NCBI RefSeq assembly: GCF_018860625.1 | Contig: NZ_JAHKQB010000007.1 | Location: 62,001-126,000, forward strand | Direction of reading: 5' to 3' | Source of the DNA: Paracoccus sp. C2R09 | GTDB taxonomy: Bacteria > Pseudomonadota > Alphaproteobacteria > Rhodobacterales > Rhodobacteraceae | Length of the DNA: 64,000 bases | Part shown: one piece after another, positions 38,254 to 46,938 of the stretch | Layout: every line of letters starts with the position of its first letter | Numbering within the stretch: position 1 is the first letter of the stretch | Notes under the pieces: generated by a model | What the model saw: the letters and a program-made list of their open reading frames with translations, nothing else | What the model was told of the DNA's origin: nothing | Database searches by the model: none | Made by a program: the position numbers and the translations under genes

Positions 38254-39392
38254 GCGGCCCCCTTGCGGCTGGCCTCGACGGCCAGATCCATGGCGATGCC
38301 GGCGACCAGGGCCAGCGCGATGGTGGGCAGCGCGCCCAGAAGCACCAGGTCCATCGCCGTCTGGTTCAGGCCCTGGAACACGAAGGTGCCGAAGCCCCCG
38401 CCCCCGATCAGACCCGCGATCACCGCAAGGCCGATATTCTGGACCAGCACGATCCGAATGGCGGCCAGCAGGACCGGCAGCGCCAGCGGCACCAGCACGC
38501 GCGTCATCAGCTGCGGGCGGGTCATGCCCAGACCGCGCGCGGCCTCGACCGCGGCGGGATCGACGCCCGACAGGCCGGTCAGCGTGTTCGCGACCACCGG
38601 CAGTAGGGAATAGAGGAACAGCGCCACCAGCGCGGGAAAGATGCCGATGCCCGACACGCCCGCATTTGCGGCGGCGGGCCATGTCGCGGCGATCCAGCCG
38701 AAGATGGGGATCATGATGCCGAACAGGGCCAGCGACGGGATGGTCTGCAGCACGTTCAGCCCCGACAGGACGGGGCGGCGCAGCCCCGGCCGCTGATGGA
38801 TGGCGATGCCGATGGGCAGGCCCGCCAGCAATGCCGCCGTCAGCGAACCGAATGCCAGAAGCAGATGGGTCGAGGCCTCTCGCAGGAACATGTCTTGCCG
38901 GGCCGCGTATTCCCGCATGACCGAGATCCCGTCCAGCATCCCCGAGCCCAGAACCCCCGCGACCGCCATGACCGCCGCCCCCAGCAGCAGCCAGCGCAGC
39001 GGCAAGGAGGGCCGCAGCCGCGTCAGCGCATCGGCCCCCATCAGCGCCATGGCCAGCCCCAGCAGCCAGAACCCCGCCGAGGGGGCCACCCGTGCAAGCG
39101 TATCGTCGGGGGGTGTCAGGGCCTGCGCCGCGGCCCCCAATGCGGCGACGACCAGCGCCAGCCCCGCGACGGCCATGGCAAGGCGAAGCGCCGCGCCCAT
39201 GCGGAACAGGCCCGCCAGCAGCAAGGCGGCGATGGCCGCGACCGCGAACCAGCCCCATGGCAGGGCGGCGGGCATGCCCAGCCCCTCGCCCGCGACGATG
39301 CGGTTGGCCTTGAACTGCACCAGGGGCAGGGCCAGTCCGGCCCCGCCGACCAGGGCGAACAGGATGCCCGGACGGTCGACGTGCGGGATCAT
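38250..39392 (-). CDS. Osmoprotectant-type ABC permease, long N-terminal region
   Basis: A 380-residue permease of the YehY type. The first 150 residues contain four to five hydrophobic segments that are not part of the core permease. The core follows, with STHLLLAFGSLTAALLAGLPIGIAIHQRP and the EAA-type loop AVEAARGLGMTRPQLMTRVLVPLALPVLLAAIR. YehY in Escherichia coli has the same long N-terminal extension, which supports the YehZYXW assignment over OpuC. It is co-transcribed with its binding protein upstream. Confidence 0.88.
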   Translation of the reverse strand: MIPHVDRPGILFALVGGAGLALPLVQFKANRIVAGEGLGMPAALPWGWFAVAAIAALLLAGLFRMGAALRLAMAVAGLALVVAALGAAAQALTPPDDTLARVAPSAGFWLLGLAMALMGADALTRLRPSLPLRWLLLGAAVMAVAGVLGSGMLDGISVMREYAARQDMFLREASTHLLLAFGSLTAALLAGLPIGIAIHQRPGLRRPVLSGLNVLQTIPSLALFGIMIPIFGWIAATWPAAANAGVSGIGIFPALVALFLYSLLPVVANTLTGLSGVDPAAVEAARGLGMTRPQLMTRVLVPLALPVLLAAIRIVLVQNIGLAVIAGLIGGGGFGTFVFQGLNQTAMDLVLLGALPTIALALVAGIAMDLAVEASRKGAA

Positions 39393-40300
39393 CCCGCGAT
39401 GAAGCCCTGCGCGGTCAGGTAATCGCGCGCGACCGATGCTGCGGGCTCTCCGCCGATCTGGATGCGGCCGTTCAGCTCCTGCAGGGTCTCGAGGTCGAGC
39501 GATCGGAAGATCGGCTCCAGCACCTCGGCGATCTGGGGATAGCTTTCCAGCACCTCGGTCCGGATGATGGGGGCGGGCTGATAGACGGGCTGCACGGCCT
39601 TGTCATCCTCCATCACCACCAGCCCGGCAGGGGCGATGCCGCCATCGGTGCCATAGACCATGGCCGCGTTCACCCCCGATGTCTGCTGCGCGGCGGCGGC
39701 GATGGTGGCGGCGGTGTCGCCGCCCGACAGCTGCACCAGCTGGTCGGGGCGCAGCTGGAAGCCATAGGTTTCCTGGAAGGCCGGAAGCGCCGCGGGCGAT
39801 GTCACGAACTCGGTCGAGGCGGCCAGCTTGACGTCGCCGCCCGAGGCGATCCATTCGCCCAGTTCGGACATGGTGGTCAGGCCGTTCTCATCGGCCAGGT
39901 CCCGCCGGGTCGCCACGGCCCAGGTGTTGTTCGCGGGGGACGGCGTCAGCCAGGTGATGTCGTTCTGTTCCAGGTCCAGCTGGGCGACGCGCTCGTAACC
40001 CGCCTGGGCGTCCTTCCAGACATCGCTGTCGCCCTCGTTGAAGAAGAAGGCCCCGTTCGCGGTATATTCGGGATAGATGTCCACCTGCCCCGAGGTGATC
40101 GCGTCGCGCAGGATGGGCGTGCCGCCCAGCTGCAGGCGGTCCTGCACGGGCATGTCGGCGGCCGACAGGGCCAGCAGGATCATGTTGCCCAGAAGCCCGC
40201 CCTCGGTGTCGATCTTGGACGAGACGCGGATGTCCTGCGCGCCCGCCGTGCCGGCAAGCGTCAGAAGGGCGGTGGCAAGGGCGGTCAGGCGTGCGGGCAT
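39389..40300 (-). CDS. Osmoprotectant-type periplasmic binding protein
   Basis: A 303-residue substrate-binding protein of the OsmF/YehZ type. The N-terminus MPARLTALATALLTLAGTAGAQ is a Sec signal peptide cleaved after AGA. The mature protein carries RVSSKIDTEGGLLGNMILLAL, GQVDIYPEYTANGAFFF and YGFQLRPDQLVQLSGGDTAA typical of betaine/choline-binding proteins. ATG 40300 is chosen since AAGGA is eight bases upstream; ATG 40309 is possible. It is the first gene of the importer operon. Confidence 0.88.
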   Translation of the reverse strand: MPARLTALATALLTLAGTAGAQDIRVSSKIDTEGGLLGNMILLALSAADMPVQDRLQLGGTPILRDAITSGQVDIYPEYTANGAFFFNEGDSDVWKDAQAGYERVAQLDLEQNDITWLTPSPANNTWAVATRRDLADENGLTTMSELGEWIASGGDVKLAASTEFVTSPAALPAFQETYGFQLRPDQLVQLSGGDTAATIAAAAQQTSGVNAAMVYGTDGGIAPAGLVVMEDDKAVQPVYQPAPIIRTEVLESYPQIAEVLEPIFRSLDLETLQELNGRIQIGGEPAASVARDYLTAQGFIAG

Positions 40301-40402
40301 GGGGATCATCCTTATCGCGCGGGGAACCGGACTGCTCATGCGCCGGTCATGTCATCGTGAACGAAGCGCCCACGATTGCCGCGGGTTCCCGCCGATCCCG
40401 TG

Positions 40403-40430
40403 AAAAAGGCCGGGACGTTGCGCCCCGGCC
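40403..40430 (-). terminator. Rho-independent terminator after the TRAP operon
   Basis: On the minus strand GGCCGGG and CCCGGCC pair around a nine-base loop, followed directly by TTTTT. It begins 12 bases beyond the stop of the TRAP large permease gene. Confidence 0.85.
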
Positions 40431-40441
40431 ATTCCCCATTC

Positions 40442-41758
40442 TCAGTAGACCGCGATCTGCGGGAACAGGATCAGCAGCGCGACCGCGATGATCTGAAGCC
40501 CGATGAAGGGCAGCAGGGCGCGGAAGATCTCTCCCAACGAGATGTCGGGCGGCGTGACCGATTTCAGGTAGAACGCGGCGGGCCCGAAGGGCGGCGACAG
40601 GAAGCTGACCTGCATGTTCATCGCGAACAGCACCCCGAACCAGACCGGGTCGTAGCCAAGCTCGACCACGATGGGCACGAAGATCGGCATGGTCAGCAGC
40701 GCGATCCCCACCCAGTCGAGGAACATGCCCAGCACGAACAGGATCGCCATCATGAACAGGATGATGATCGTGGGGTTGTCGCTGATCCCGGTGATCAGGT
40801 CCGACACGAAGTTGATCCCGCCCATCAGGTTGAAGACGCCGACCAGTGCGGATGCCCCGATGCCGATCCAGACGATCATCCCGACGGTCTGCAGCGTCTG
40901 CATCGCCGCGCCCTTCAGCAGGCCCCAGCTGAATTCGCCGCGCAGGATGGTGGACAGCAGCACGCCCGCCACGCCCACGGCGCTGGCCTCGGTCACCGAT
41001 GCGATCCCGCCATAGATCGAGCCCAGCACCATCACGACCACCAGGATCGGCAGGAACAGACCCTTCAGCAGGCGGATCTTCTCGGCCGTGGGCACGGGGT
41101 CGGTCACGGCAGGGGGCACGGCGCCCGGCGTCAGGAAGGCCCGCGCCAGAACATAGCCCACATACAGCAACGCCAGCATGAAGCCCGGCACGAAGGCTGC
41201 CGTGAACAGTTCCCCGATCGAGACGTTGGCCGTCAGCCCGTAGATGATCAGCACGATCGAGGGCGGCACCATGGTCCCCAGGCTGCCGCCCGCGCAGACG
41301 ACGCCGATGGCCAGCTTGCGATCGTATCCCTGCGCCAGCATCTGCGGCAGCGCGATCAGGCCCAGCAGCACGACCTCTCCGCCGATGATGCCGGACATGG
41401 CGGCCAGGATCACGGCCACGAAGATGGTCTGGACGGCCACGCCGCCGCGGATGCGGCCCCCGATCAGGCGCATCGCCTCGAACAGGTCGCGCGCGATGCC
41501 GCTGCGATCCAGGATGGCCGCCATCAGCACGAACATCGGCACCGACACGAAGACGAAGCTGCTGACGAAGGAATAGACGCGGCTGGTGATCAGCGGGACC
41601 ACCATCGGCCCGAACCAGCCCAGGGCGAAGACCAGCGTCACCAGCAGCGTGACGAAGGCCAGCGGGATGCCGGTGATCAGAAGACCCAGCAGCATCGCGA
41701 ACAGGACCAGCGTCCCCGTCTCGATGCCCATGGATGAAAGCGAACCGAAGAACTCCAT
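40442..41758 (-). CDS. dctM: TRAP transporter large permease (DctM)
   Basis: A 438-residue, 12-helix membrane subunit of a tripartite ATP-independent periplasmic transporter. Typical segments are VFVSVPMFVLMAAILDRSGIARDLFEAM, IGVVCAGGSLGTMVPPSIVLIIYG, ASVTEASAVGVAGVLL and FLSPPFGPAAFYLKSV. It is coupled to dctQ through a TGATG overlap. The substrate is likely a sugar acid, given the gluconokinase gene in the same operon. Confidence 0.94.
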   Translation of the reverse strand: MEFFGSLSSMGIETGTLVLFAMLLGLLITGIPLAFVTLLVTLVFALGWFGPMVVPLITSRVYSFVSSFVFVSVPMFVLMAAILDRSGIARDLFEAMRLIGGRIRGGVAVQTIFVAVILAAMSGIIGGEVVLLGLIALPQMLAQGYDRKLAIGVVCAGGSLGTMVPPSIVLIIYGLTANVSIGELFTAAFVPGFMLALLYVGYVLARAFLTPGAVPPAVTDPVPTAEKIRLLKGLFLPILVVVMVLGSIYGGIASVTEASAVGVAGVLLSTILRGEFSWGLLKGAAMQTLQTVGMIVWIGIGASALVGVFNLMGGINFVSDLITGISDNPTIIILFMMAILFVLGMFLDWVGIALLTMPIFVPIVVELGYDPVWFGVLFAMNMQVSFLSPPFGPAAFYLKSVTPPDISLGEIFRALLPFIGLQIIAVALLILFPQIAVY

Positions 41759-42324
41759 CAGCGGGCCCCCTTGGTGCCGCGCGCATAGTTCACGGTCAGG
41801 ATCAGGAATTGGACGGCCATCACCCCAAGCGCCAACATCAGCAGGATCTTGAGAAGGCCGGGAAAGGCGGGGTTCCAGGCACTGCCCGAGGTTTCGAGGT
41901 GGAAGCTGCCATCGGGACGCCAAGCGGCGCGCTTGACCATCTGCCAGGCGGCCCAAGCGAAGGATGCCGATGCTGCCGCGCAGACGGCCGAGATCAGGAT
42001 GTCGGCCACGCGGCGCGCGGCGGGCGGCAGCAGGTCGTAGACCAGCACCACGCGAATATGGCGGTCGCGCGCGGTGCACAGGATGCCGCCATAGATGAAG
42101 GCGATCGCACTGAGGAAGACCGTCGTCTCGTGCGCCCAGATGGTCGGGCGACCGAAGACGTAGCGCAGCACGACCTCCTGGATCAGGATCAGCATGGCCA
42201 GCACGAGGCCCATCGCGGGCAGTATCGCCAGCCGGTCGATCCAGCGACCGAGGCCGCCCGATTGCGAGATCGCCGCATGTTCCTCGACCGGTGCCGCATC
42301 CGGCACGGTGTCATGTTCGGCCAT
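41758..42324 (-). CDS. dctQ: TRAP transporter small permease (DctQ)
   Basis: A 188-residue four-helix DctQ subunit. After a hydrophilic 30-residue N-terminus come the segments LAILPAMGLVLAMLILIQEVVLRYVFG, ETTVFLSAIAFIYGGILC, RVADILISAVCAAASASFAWAAW and LLKILLMLALGVMAVQFLILTV. The stop overlaps the dctM start. It is separated from dctP by 56 bases containing a hairpin. Confidence 0.92.
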   Translation of the reverse strand: MAEHDTVPDAAPVEEHAAISQSGGLGRWIDRLAILPAMGLVLAMLILIQEVVLRYVFGRPTIWAHETTVFLSAIAFIYGGILCTARDRHIRVVLVYDLLPPAARRVADILISAVCAAASASFAWAAWQMVKRAAWRPDGSFHLETSGSAWNPAFPGLLKILLMLALGVMAVQFLILTVNYARGTKGAR

Positions 42325-42348
42325 GTTTGAAATCCTCCCGGGGGTAGG

Positions 42349-42370
42349 GGGCCGGAGGCATGTCCGGCCC
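42349..42370 (-). other. Hairpin between dctP and dctQ
   Basis: GGGCCGGA and TCCGGCCC form an 8-bp stem with a six-base loop in the dctP-dctQ spacer. There is no U tract. Such a structure could stabilise the dctP message or attenuate transcription so that the binding protein is made in excess. Confidence 0.5.
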
Positions 42371-42380
42371 GCCCTGATGG

Positions 42381-43400
42381 TTACTGCAGCAGACCTTCGT
42401 CGCTCAGATAGGTGGTCAGGCTGTCATAGACGCGCTGCGCGGCGGGGGACTGGCTTGCGACCTTTTCCCATTCGCCCTGCGCGATGCCGCGGAACTTGGC
42501 GCGTTCCTCGTCCGACCAGTCGTGGATGGTGATCTCGCCGCTGGCCTCGGCCTCGGCCACGGCGGCCTCGTCGGCCTCGGCCAGCGACTGGATCAGGCGG
42601 CGGGCATAATCCTGCACCGACTGGGTCAGGATGTCCTGCAGATCGGCGGGCATGGCGTCCCACTTGGCCTTGTTCATCGAGATCTCGACCAGCGGCATCG
42701 AATGGAAGCCCGGATAGACGGGATGGGGCGCGATGTCGTTCAGGCCCTGCGCCTGGTTCGTCGAGAAGACGGTATAATCCGCGGCCTCGATCACCTTCTT
42801 GTCGAGCGAGGTGAAGACCTCGGAGCCCGGCAGGTTCACGGGCGATGCGCCCGCCGCGGCGAAGACGTTCTGCACCAGTCCTTCGGGCGCGCGGATCTTG
42901 ACGCCCTTCAGGTCGTCCACGCCGTCCATCGGAACGGCGCTGACCAGCGCCTCCAGGCCCGGGGTGATCGCGCCGATGAAATGCAGCCCGTAGGGGTTCA
43001 TGATCTCGTTCAGCAGCTCGTGACCGCCGCCTTCCTCGATGAAGCCCAGCATCTGTTCGGGGTCCGACCATGCGCCGACGGGGTTGCCCATCAGCCCGAA
43101 GGCCGGGTCCTTGCCCGAGAAATAGGACAGGTCGGTGATGTGGCCGTCCAGGATGCCGGTCGCGACGGCGTCCTGCGTCTCGTTGTGGGCGACGATGGAT
43201 TCGACGGGCAGCAGCTCGATCTCGACACGGCCGTCGGTCAGCTCGGTCACCTCCTCGGCCCAGCTCTGGTGCAGGATGAAGTTCGGGTTCCCCGCCGGGT
43301 CCGAGGACTGGAAGCGGAAGCTGTAATCGGCCGCGAATGCGGGGGCGGTCAGCGCGATGGCCGCGGTGGCGGCCAGAAGGCCGCGGGTCAGGGTGGTCAT
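42381..43400 (-). CDS. dctP: TRAP periplasmic binding protein (DctP)
   Basis: A 339-residue solute receptor. The Sec signal peptide is MTTLTRGLLAATAAIALTAP followed by AFAA and cleavage. The mature protein shows the DctP fold with GHITDLSYFSGKDPAFGLM, DDLKGVKIRAPEGLVQNVFAAAG and KKVIEAADYTVFSTNQAQGLND, where an arginine (in KIRAPEG) normally binds the substrate carboxylate. It overlaps gntK by four bases, so gluconate or a related sugar acid is a reasonable guess. Confidence 0.9.
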   Translation of the reverse strand: MTTLTRGLLAATAAIALTAPAFAADYSFRFQSSDPAGNPNFILHQSWAEEVTELTDGRVEIELLPVESIVAHNETQDAVATGILDGHITDLSYFSGKDPAFGLMGNPVGAWSDPEQMLGFIEEGGGHELLNEIMNPYGLHFIGAITPGLEALVSAVPMDGVDDLKGVKIRAPEGLVQNVFAAAGASPVNLPGSEVFTSLDKKVIEAADYTVFSTNQAQGLNDIAPHPVYPGFHSMPLVEISMNKAKWDAMPADLQDILTQSVQDYARRLIQSLAEADEAAVAEAEASGEITIHDWSDEERAKFRGIAQGEWEKVASQSPAAQRVYDSLTTYLSDEGLLQ

Positions 43401-43924
43401 TTCGGTTCTCCTCCGGTTGAAACAGGTCCCGCGCCAAGCGCCTTGGCGGCGGTGTCGATGATCGCATCGGGGGTCAGCGCGACGTCGATCCACAGCGCGC
43501 CCTCGTCCTCGGGCGAGGGGGGCTGCAATGCGGCAAGCTGGCTGTCGATCAGGCTGGTGGGCATGTAATGCCCCTGGCGCGCCGACATCCGTTCCTCGAT
43601 CAGGGCGCGGTCGCCATGCAGGAACACGATGTCGAGGGGGCCCGCCCCGGCCCGCAGCCGGTCGCGATGCGCGCGCCCCAGGGCCGAGCATGCCAGCACC
43701 GCGCGGCCCGGTTCTGCGGCGATGGCCGCGCCCAGCCGGTCCAGCCAGCCCCACCGCATGTCGTCGGTCAGCGGCCTGCCCGCCCGCATATGCGCGACGC
43801 TGGCCTCGTCGTGGAACAGGTCGGCCTCGACATAGGTGCCGCCGATGCGTTCCGCGATGCCCTGCGCGATGGTCGTCTTGCCCACGCCGCAGATGCCCAT
43901 GACCAGAATAGGCCGTGCCGCCAT
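43397..43924 (-). CDS. gntK: Gluconokinase
   Basis: A 175-residue GntK-type kinase that phosphorylates D-gluconate. The P-loop is VMGICGVGKTTIAQGIAERIG at residues 8-28, followed by YVEADLFHDEASVAHMRAGRPLTDDMRWGWL, the classic gluconate kinase segment, and VFLHGDRALIEERMSARQGHYMPTSLIDSQ. ATG 43924 has a strong GGGGGAGG site. It is the first gene of the gntK-dctP-dctQ-dctM operon and faces a LacI-type regulator across a palindromic operator. Confidence 0.93.
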   Translation of the reverse strand: MAARPILVMGICGVGKTTIAQGIAERIGGTYVEADLFHDEASVAHMRAGRPLTDDMRWGWLDRLGAAIAAEPGRAVLACSALGRAHRDRLRAGAGPLDIVFLHGDRALIEERMSARQGHYMPTSLIDSQLAALQPPSPEDEGALWIDVALTPDAIIDTAAKALGAGPVSTGGEPK

Positions 43925-43961
43925 GCCGATGCCTCCCCCCTCGAACTCGGGTGCGATACTG

Positions 43962-43977
43962 ATGACAGCGCTGTCAT
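43962..43977. promoter_or_regulatory. LacI/GntR-type operator
   Basis: ATGACAGCGCTGTCAT is a perfect 16-bp palindrome with the central CG step typical of LacI-family operators. It lies 37 bases upstream of gntK and 48 bases upstream of the regulator gene, so it can control both directions. Confidence 0.75.
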
Positions 43978-44025
43978 GCGTCAAGAGGCTTTTCTTTCCC
44001 GCATTCGCCGCTAATTTGCCAAACC

Positions 44026-45045
44026 ATGAATAAATCGCGCAAAATCACGTTGTCCGAGGTCGCGTCCGCTGCCGGTGTTAGCCCTATCACGGTGTCCCGC
44101 GCGCTGCGCGATCCGGCCAAGGTGTCCCCCGAGGCCCGGGCCAGGATCGACGAGGCGATTCGCGAACTGGGCTATGTCCCGAACCCCGCTGCGCGTGCCC
44201 TGGCGTCGGGGCGGACGGATGTGGTGGGGGTGATCATCCCCTCGGTCAGCAACAACGTCTTCGGGGATGTGACGCGCGGCATCTACGACGCGCTGGAGGG
44301 CAGCGCGCTGAGCGTCCAGATGGGCAATACGCGCTATTCCCCGGTGATCGAGGAGAAGCTGATCCGGGTCTTCTTGTCGCAGCGGCCCGCGGGCCTGATC
44401 GTCGCGGGCCACGACCAGTCGCCCGCCGCCCGCGCGGCATTGGAATCGGCGGAATGCCCGGTGGTGCAGCTGATGGAGGTCGGGCCCGCGCCCATCGACA
44501 TGGCGGTGGGGCTGTCCCATTACGACGCATCATGGGCAGGGGCCGCGCATCTGCTGGAACAGGGTTATCGTGCGCCGGCCTTTCTGGGGGCGCAGATGGA
44601 TCCGCGCAGCCAGCGGCGTCTGCAGGCGTTCCGCGATTGCCTGGCGGGGGCGGGCATCGGCATCGACGATCCGGTCGTCACCACCCCCGAACCGTCATCG
44701 GTCAGCCTGGGCTGCCGCCTGTTCGCGGATCTGCTGTCGCGCAGCCCCGGCACGGATGCGGTGCTGTGCAACAATGACGATATCGCCCTGGGGGTTCTGT
44801 TCGAGGCGCGGCGGCGCAACCTGCGCGTTCCGCAGGATCTGGGGATCTGCGGGTTCAACGACCTCGAGATGATGGCCGCAGCCGAACCCGCCGTCAGCTC
44901 GGTCGCGACCGACCGGCTGGAGATGGGGCGCGCCGCGATCGGGCTGATCCGCGACCGGCTGGCCGGACGCGGCCAGCCGCGCGGCCATGCGCTGGATCTG
45001 GGCTTTCGCCTGATGGCGCGGGCCAGCACGCGTCGCGGGGGCTGA
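44026..45045 (+). CDS. LacI-family regulator of the gluconate/TRAP operon
   Basis: A 339-residue LacI-family repressor. The helix-turn-helix is ITLSEVASAAGVSPITVSRALRDPAKVSPEARARI (residues 7-42), with the hinge helix PNPAARALASGRTDVVGVIIPSVSNNVFGDV. The periplasmic-binding-protein-like effector domain follows. It groups with GntR-type gluconate repressors. The position opposite gntK and the palindrome between them make it the probable regulator of that operon and of itself. It ends tail to tail with the YgiB-like gene. Confidence 0.9.
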   Translation: MNKSRKITLSEVASAAGVSPITVSRALRDPAKVSPEARARIDEAIRELGYVPNPAARALASGRTDVVGVIIPSVSNNVFGDVTRGIYDALEGSALSVQMGNTRYSPVIEEKLIRVFLSQRPAGLIVAGHDQSPAARAALESAECPVVQLMEVGPAPIDMAVGLSHYDASWAGAAHLLEQGYRAPAFLGAQMDPRSQRRLQAFRDCLAGAGIGIDDPVVTTPEPSSVSLGCRLFADLLSRSPGTDAVLCNNDDIALGVLFEARRRNLRVPQDLGICGFNDLEMMAAAEPAVSSVATDRLEMGRAAIGLIRDRLAGRGQPRGHALDLGFRLMARASTRRGG

Positions 45046-45055
45046 TCAGCCCCCG
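45036..45055. repeat. 20-bp palindrome spanning two convergent stop codons
   Basis: CGGGGGCTGATCAGCCCCCG is a perfect palindrome. The stop codons of the LacI gene (TGA, 45043-45045) and of the YgiB-like gene (TGA on the minus strand, 45048-45046) abut at its centre. It would form an identical hairpin at the 3' end of both messages, though without a U tract. Confidence 0.7.
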
Positions 45056-45621
45056 AAGCCGCGCGTGCCGGTGCCGAAGCCGCCGCGCGATGCGGCGGTC
45101 GCCCGCGTCATCGGTGCCTTGCCGGCAGTTGCCGCGGGGCGGGTGAACTGCTGGCTGGCCATCGTCGCGCGGCCCGCATTCGATCCGAAATTGGTCGTCC
45201 GCGTGGCATTGGTAAAGCCGCCCTGGCCGTTGTTGTACATGGGCTGCGACGCGGCCATCCCGCGACCCGCCCCGCCCAGCATGTTCCCGATCAGATAGCC
45301 CGCCAGAAGCGGCATGAAGATGCTGCCGCCACCGCCCGCGTTCTGCTGCGCCTCGGACCCGCAATTGCCTTCGCCGTGCTGTTCCTCGCAGACGGCAAGG
45401 CTGTCATAGCGGGGGGCGGATTCGACATGCAGCTCCTCGGCCTCGGCAAAGGCCTGATCGCATTGGTCGGCCGTGAACAGCCCACCATTCGCGGCGGCCT
45501 GCTGGCAGCTGGCAAGGTCGGGATAGGCCTGGGCCTCGACCTGTTCGTCGCGGCAGCCTGCGACCGTGAAGGCGGCAGCGCCCAGAATGGTCAGGGCGAC
45601 GGTTCTCGAACGTTTTCTCAT
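45046..45621 (-). CDS. DUF1190 (YgiB-like) lipoprotein
   Basis: A 191-residue protein of the DUF1190/YgiB family. The N-terminus is a lipoprotein signal with the lipobox TVAGC (cysteine at residue 23). Four more cysteines (SCQQAA, QCDQAF, VCEEQ, NCGSEA) may form disulfides in the periplasm. The C-terminal half is glycine/alanine-rich, with FMPLLAGYLIGNMLGG as a conserved hydrophobic block and a GFGTGTRGFGG tail. It follows the YgiC-like gene with a strong AGGAGGAG site. The family has no proven function. Confidence 0.85.
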   Translation of the reverse strand: MRKRSRTVALTILGAAAFTVAGCRDEQVEAQAYPDLASCQQAAANGGLFTADQCDQAFAEAEELHVESAPRYDSLAVCEEQHGEGNCGSEAQQNAGGGGSIFMPLLAGYLIGNMLGGAGRGMAASQPMYNNGQGGFTNATRTTNFGSNAGRATMASQQFTRPAATAGKAPMTRATAASRGGFGTGTRGFGG

Positions 45622-45629
45622 CTCTCCTC

Positions 45630-46865
45630 CTATGCCGCCGGGTCGGCGATGAAATGCGGCTTGAAGCGCGACAGGTCCTGCGTGATGCGGCTTGCATCCT
45701 CGCGGATGCCCATGCCGACGCAGGTCTCGCCCACGATCCAGGCCCCGATCACGGGACGGAAGCCCCCCATGTCGGGCAGGGGCGCATAACCCTGCACGAT
45801 GCGGGGGTGATCGTCGTATTCACGGTTCTGGGATTCTTCGGTCACCGCGCCATCCTCGACAATGCCGACGCCCGCACCCTCGCGGGAGAAGATCGGCTTG
45901 ACCACGTGGGCGCGTGCGAAATCGCCCGCCACCGCGTCGAAGGCGCGGGCGACATGCGGCGCGGGGCGTCCGCCCGCGACCAGCGCATCGGCCACGTCAT
46001 CGGCAAAGAAGGCCGGCAGCAGGTTCGGATGGCCGGGGAACATCTGCCACAGGACCGGCAGCAGCCCCTTGTTCGACACGACCGCCTTCCAGGCGGGTTC
46101 GATGAACAGGCAGCCCGCGCCCTTGATGTGGCGGGCGTAATCGTCGCGCAGCAGGTCTTCCCACGGGTACAGCTTGAACAGCGTGCCGATGATGCGGTCC
46201 TGGTCGTCCACGAACTGCCCGCGCTTGCTGACGCCGATCTTGTCCAGATCGAGGTAATGCGCGCCGAGGCCCGCCTCGCGCGCGGCCCAGCCCATCTGTT
46301 CCACCGTGGCGTAATCCTCGGGGTTGTCGGGGGCGCCGGTGAAATGCAGGTCGGTGCCTTCGGGGAACAGGTCGCGCAGCCGTTCGACCAGCGCCTCGTG
46401 GATGCCGTTGAACTGGTCGGCGCCCTGGGGCAGGTGTCCCGCGGCCAGCTGATCCTCCAGCCACTGCCACTGGAACGCCGCGCTTTCATAGAGCGAGGTC
46501 GGCGTGTCGGAATTGTATTCCAGCAGCTTGGCCGGCCCGCTGCCGTCATAGGCCAGGTCCATCCGGCCATAAAGCTCGGGCTCGGACCGGTTCCAGCTGT
46601 CGGCCACAAGGTCCATATGGGCCTCGGGGATGCCCACCTGCGCCATCAGCTTGTGATCGGTCACGATGCGGGCCACGGCCTCGCGCGTCATGGCGTGCAG
46701 CTCGGTCGCGGGGTCCTCGATGTCGTTCTCGACCTGGGCCAGCGTCAGGCGATACGCGCTGGTTTCGTCCCAGTAGGGTTCGCCATGCATGCTGGCAAAG
46801 GTGAAGCCCGCCTCATCGGCGATGCGTGCAAGGTCGGGGCGTTCGGGCAGGTCGATTTTTTGCAT
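45630..46865 (-). CDS. Glutathionylspermidine synthase family protein (YgiC-like)
   Basis: A 411-residue ATP-grasp protein of the glutathionylspermidine synthetase C-terminal family, lacking the amidase half of Escherichia coli Gsp. Motifs include YDGSGPAKLLEYNSDTPTSLYESA, FIEPAWKAVVSNKGLLPVLWQMFPGHPNLL and VVKPIFSREGAGVGIVEDG. It has the length of E. coli YgiC, and like ygiC it is paired with a ygiB-type gene. The peptide ligated is unknown. ATG 46865 has no visible Shine-Dalgarno sequence. Confidence 0.88.
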   Translation of the reverse strand: MQKIDLPERPDLARIADEAGFTFASMHGEPYWDETSAYRLTLAQVENDIEDPATELHAMTREAVARIVTDHKLMAQVGIPEAHMDLVADSWNRSEPELYGRMDLAYDGSGPAKLLEYNSDTPTSLYESAAFQWQWLEDQLAAGHLPQGADQFNGIHEALVERLRDLFPEGTDLHFTGAPDNPEDYATVEQMGWAAREAGLGAHYLDLDKIGVSKRGQFVDDQDRIIGTLFKLYPWEDLLRDDYARHIKGAGCLFIEPAWKAVVSNKGLLPVLWQMFPGHPNLLPAFFADDVADALVAGGRPAPHVARAFDAVAGDFARAHVVKPIFSREGAGVGIVEDGAVTEESQNREYDDHPRIVQGYAPLPDMGGFRPVIGAWIVGETCVGMGIREDASRITQDLSRFKPHFIADPAA

Positions 46866-46938
46866 GCACCAGACATAAGCACCGCCCGCCCGAAGGGCCA
46901 GAGCATTCGGCCCGAAAGACCTGCGACAGGGCGACCCG

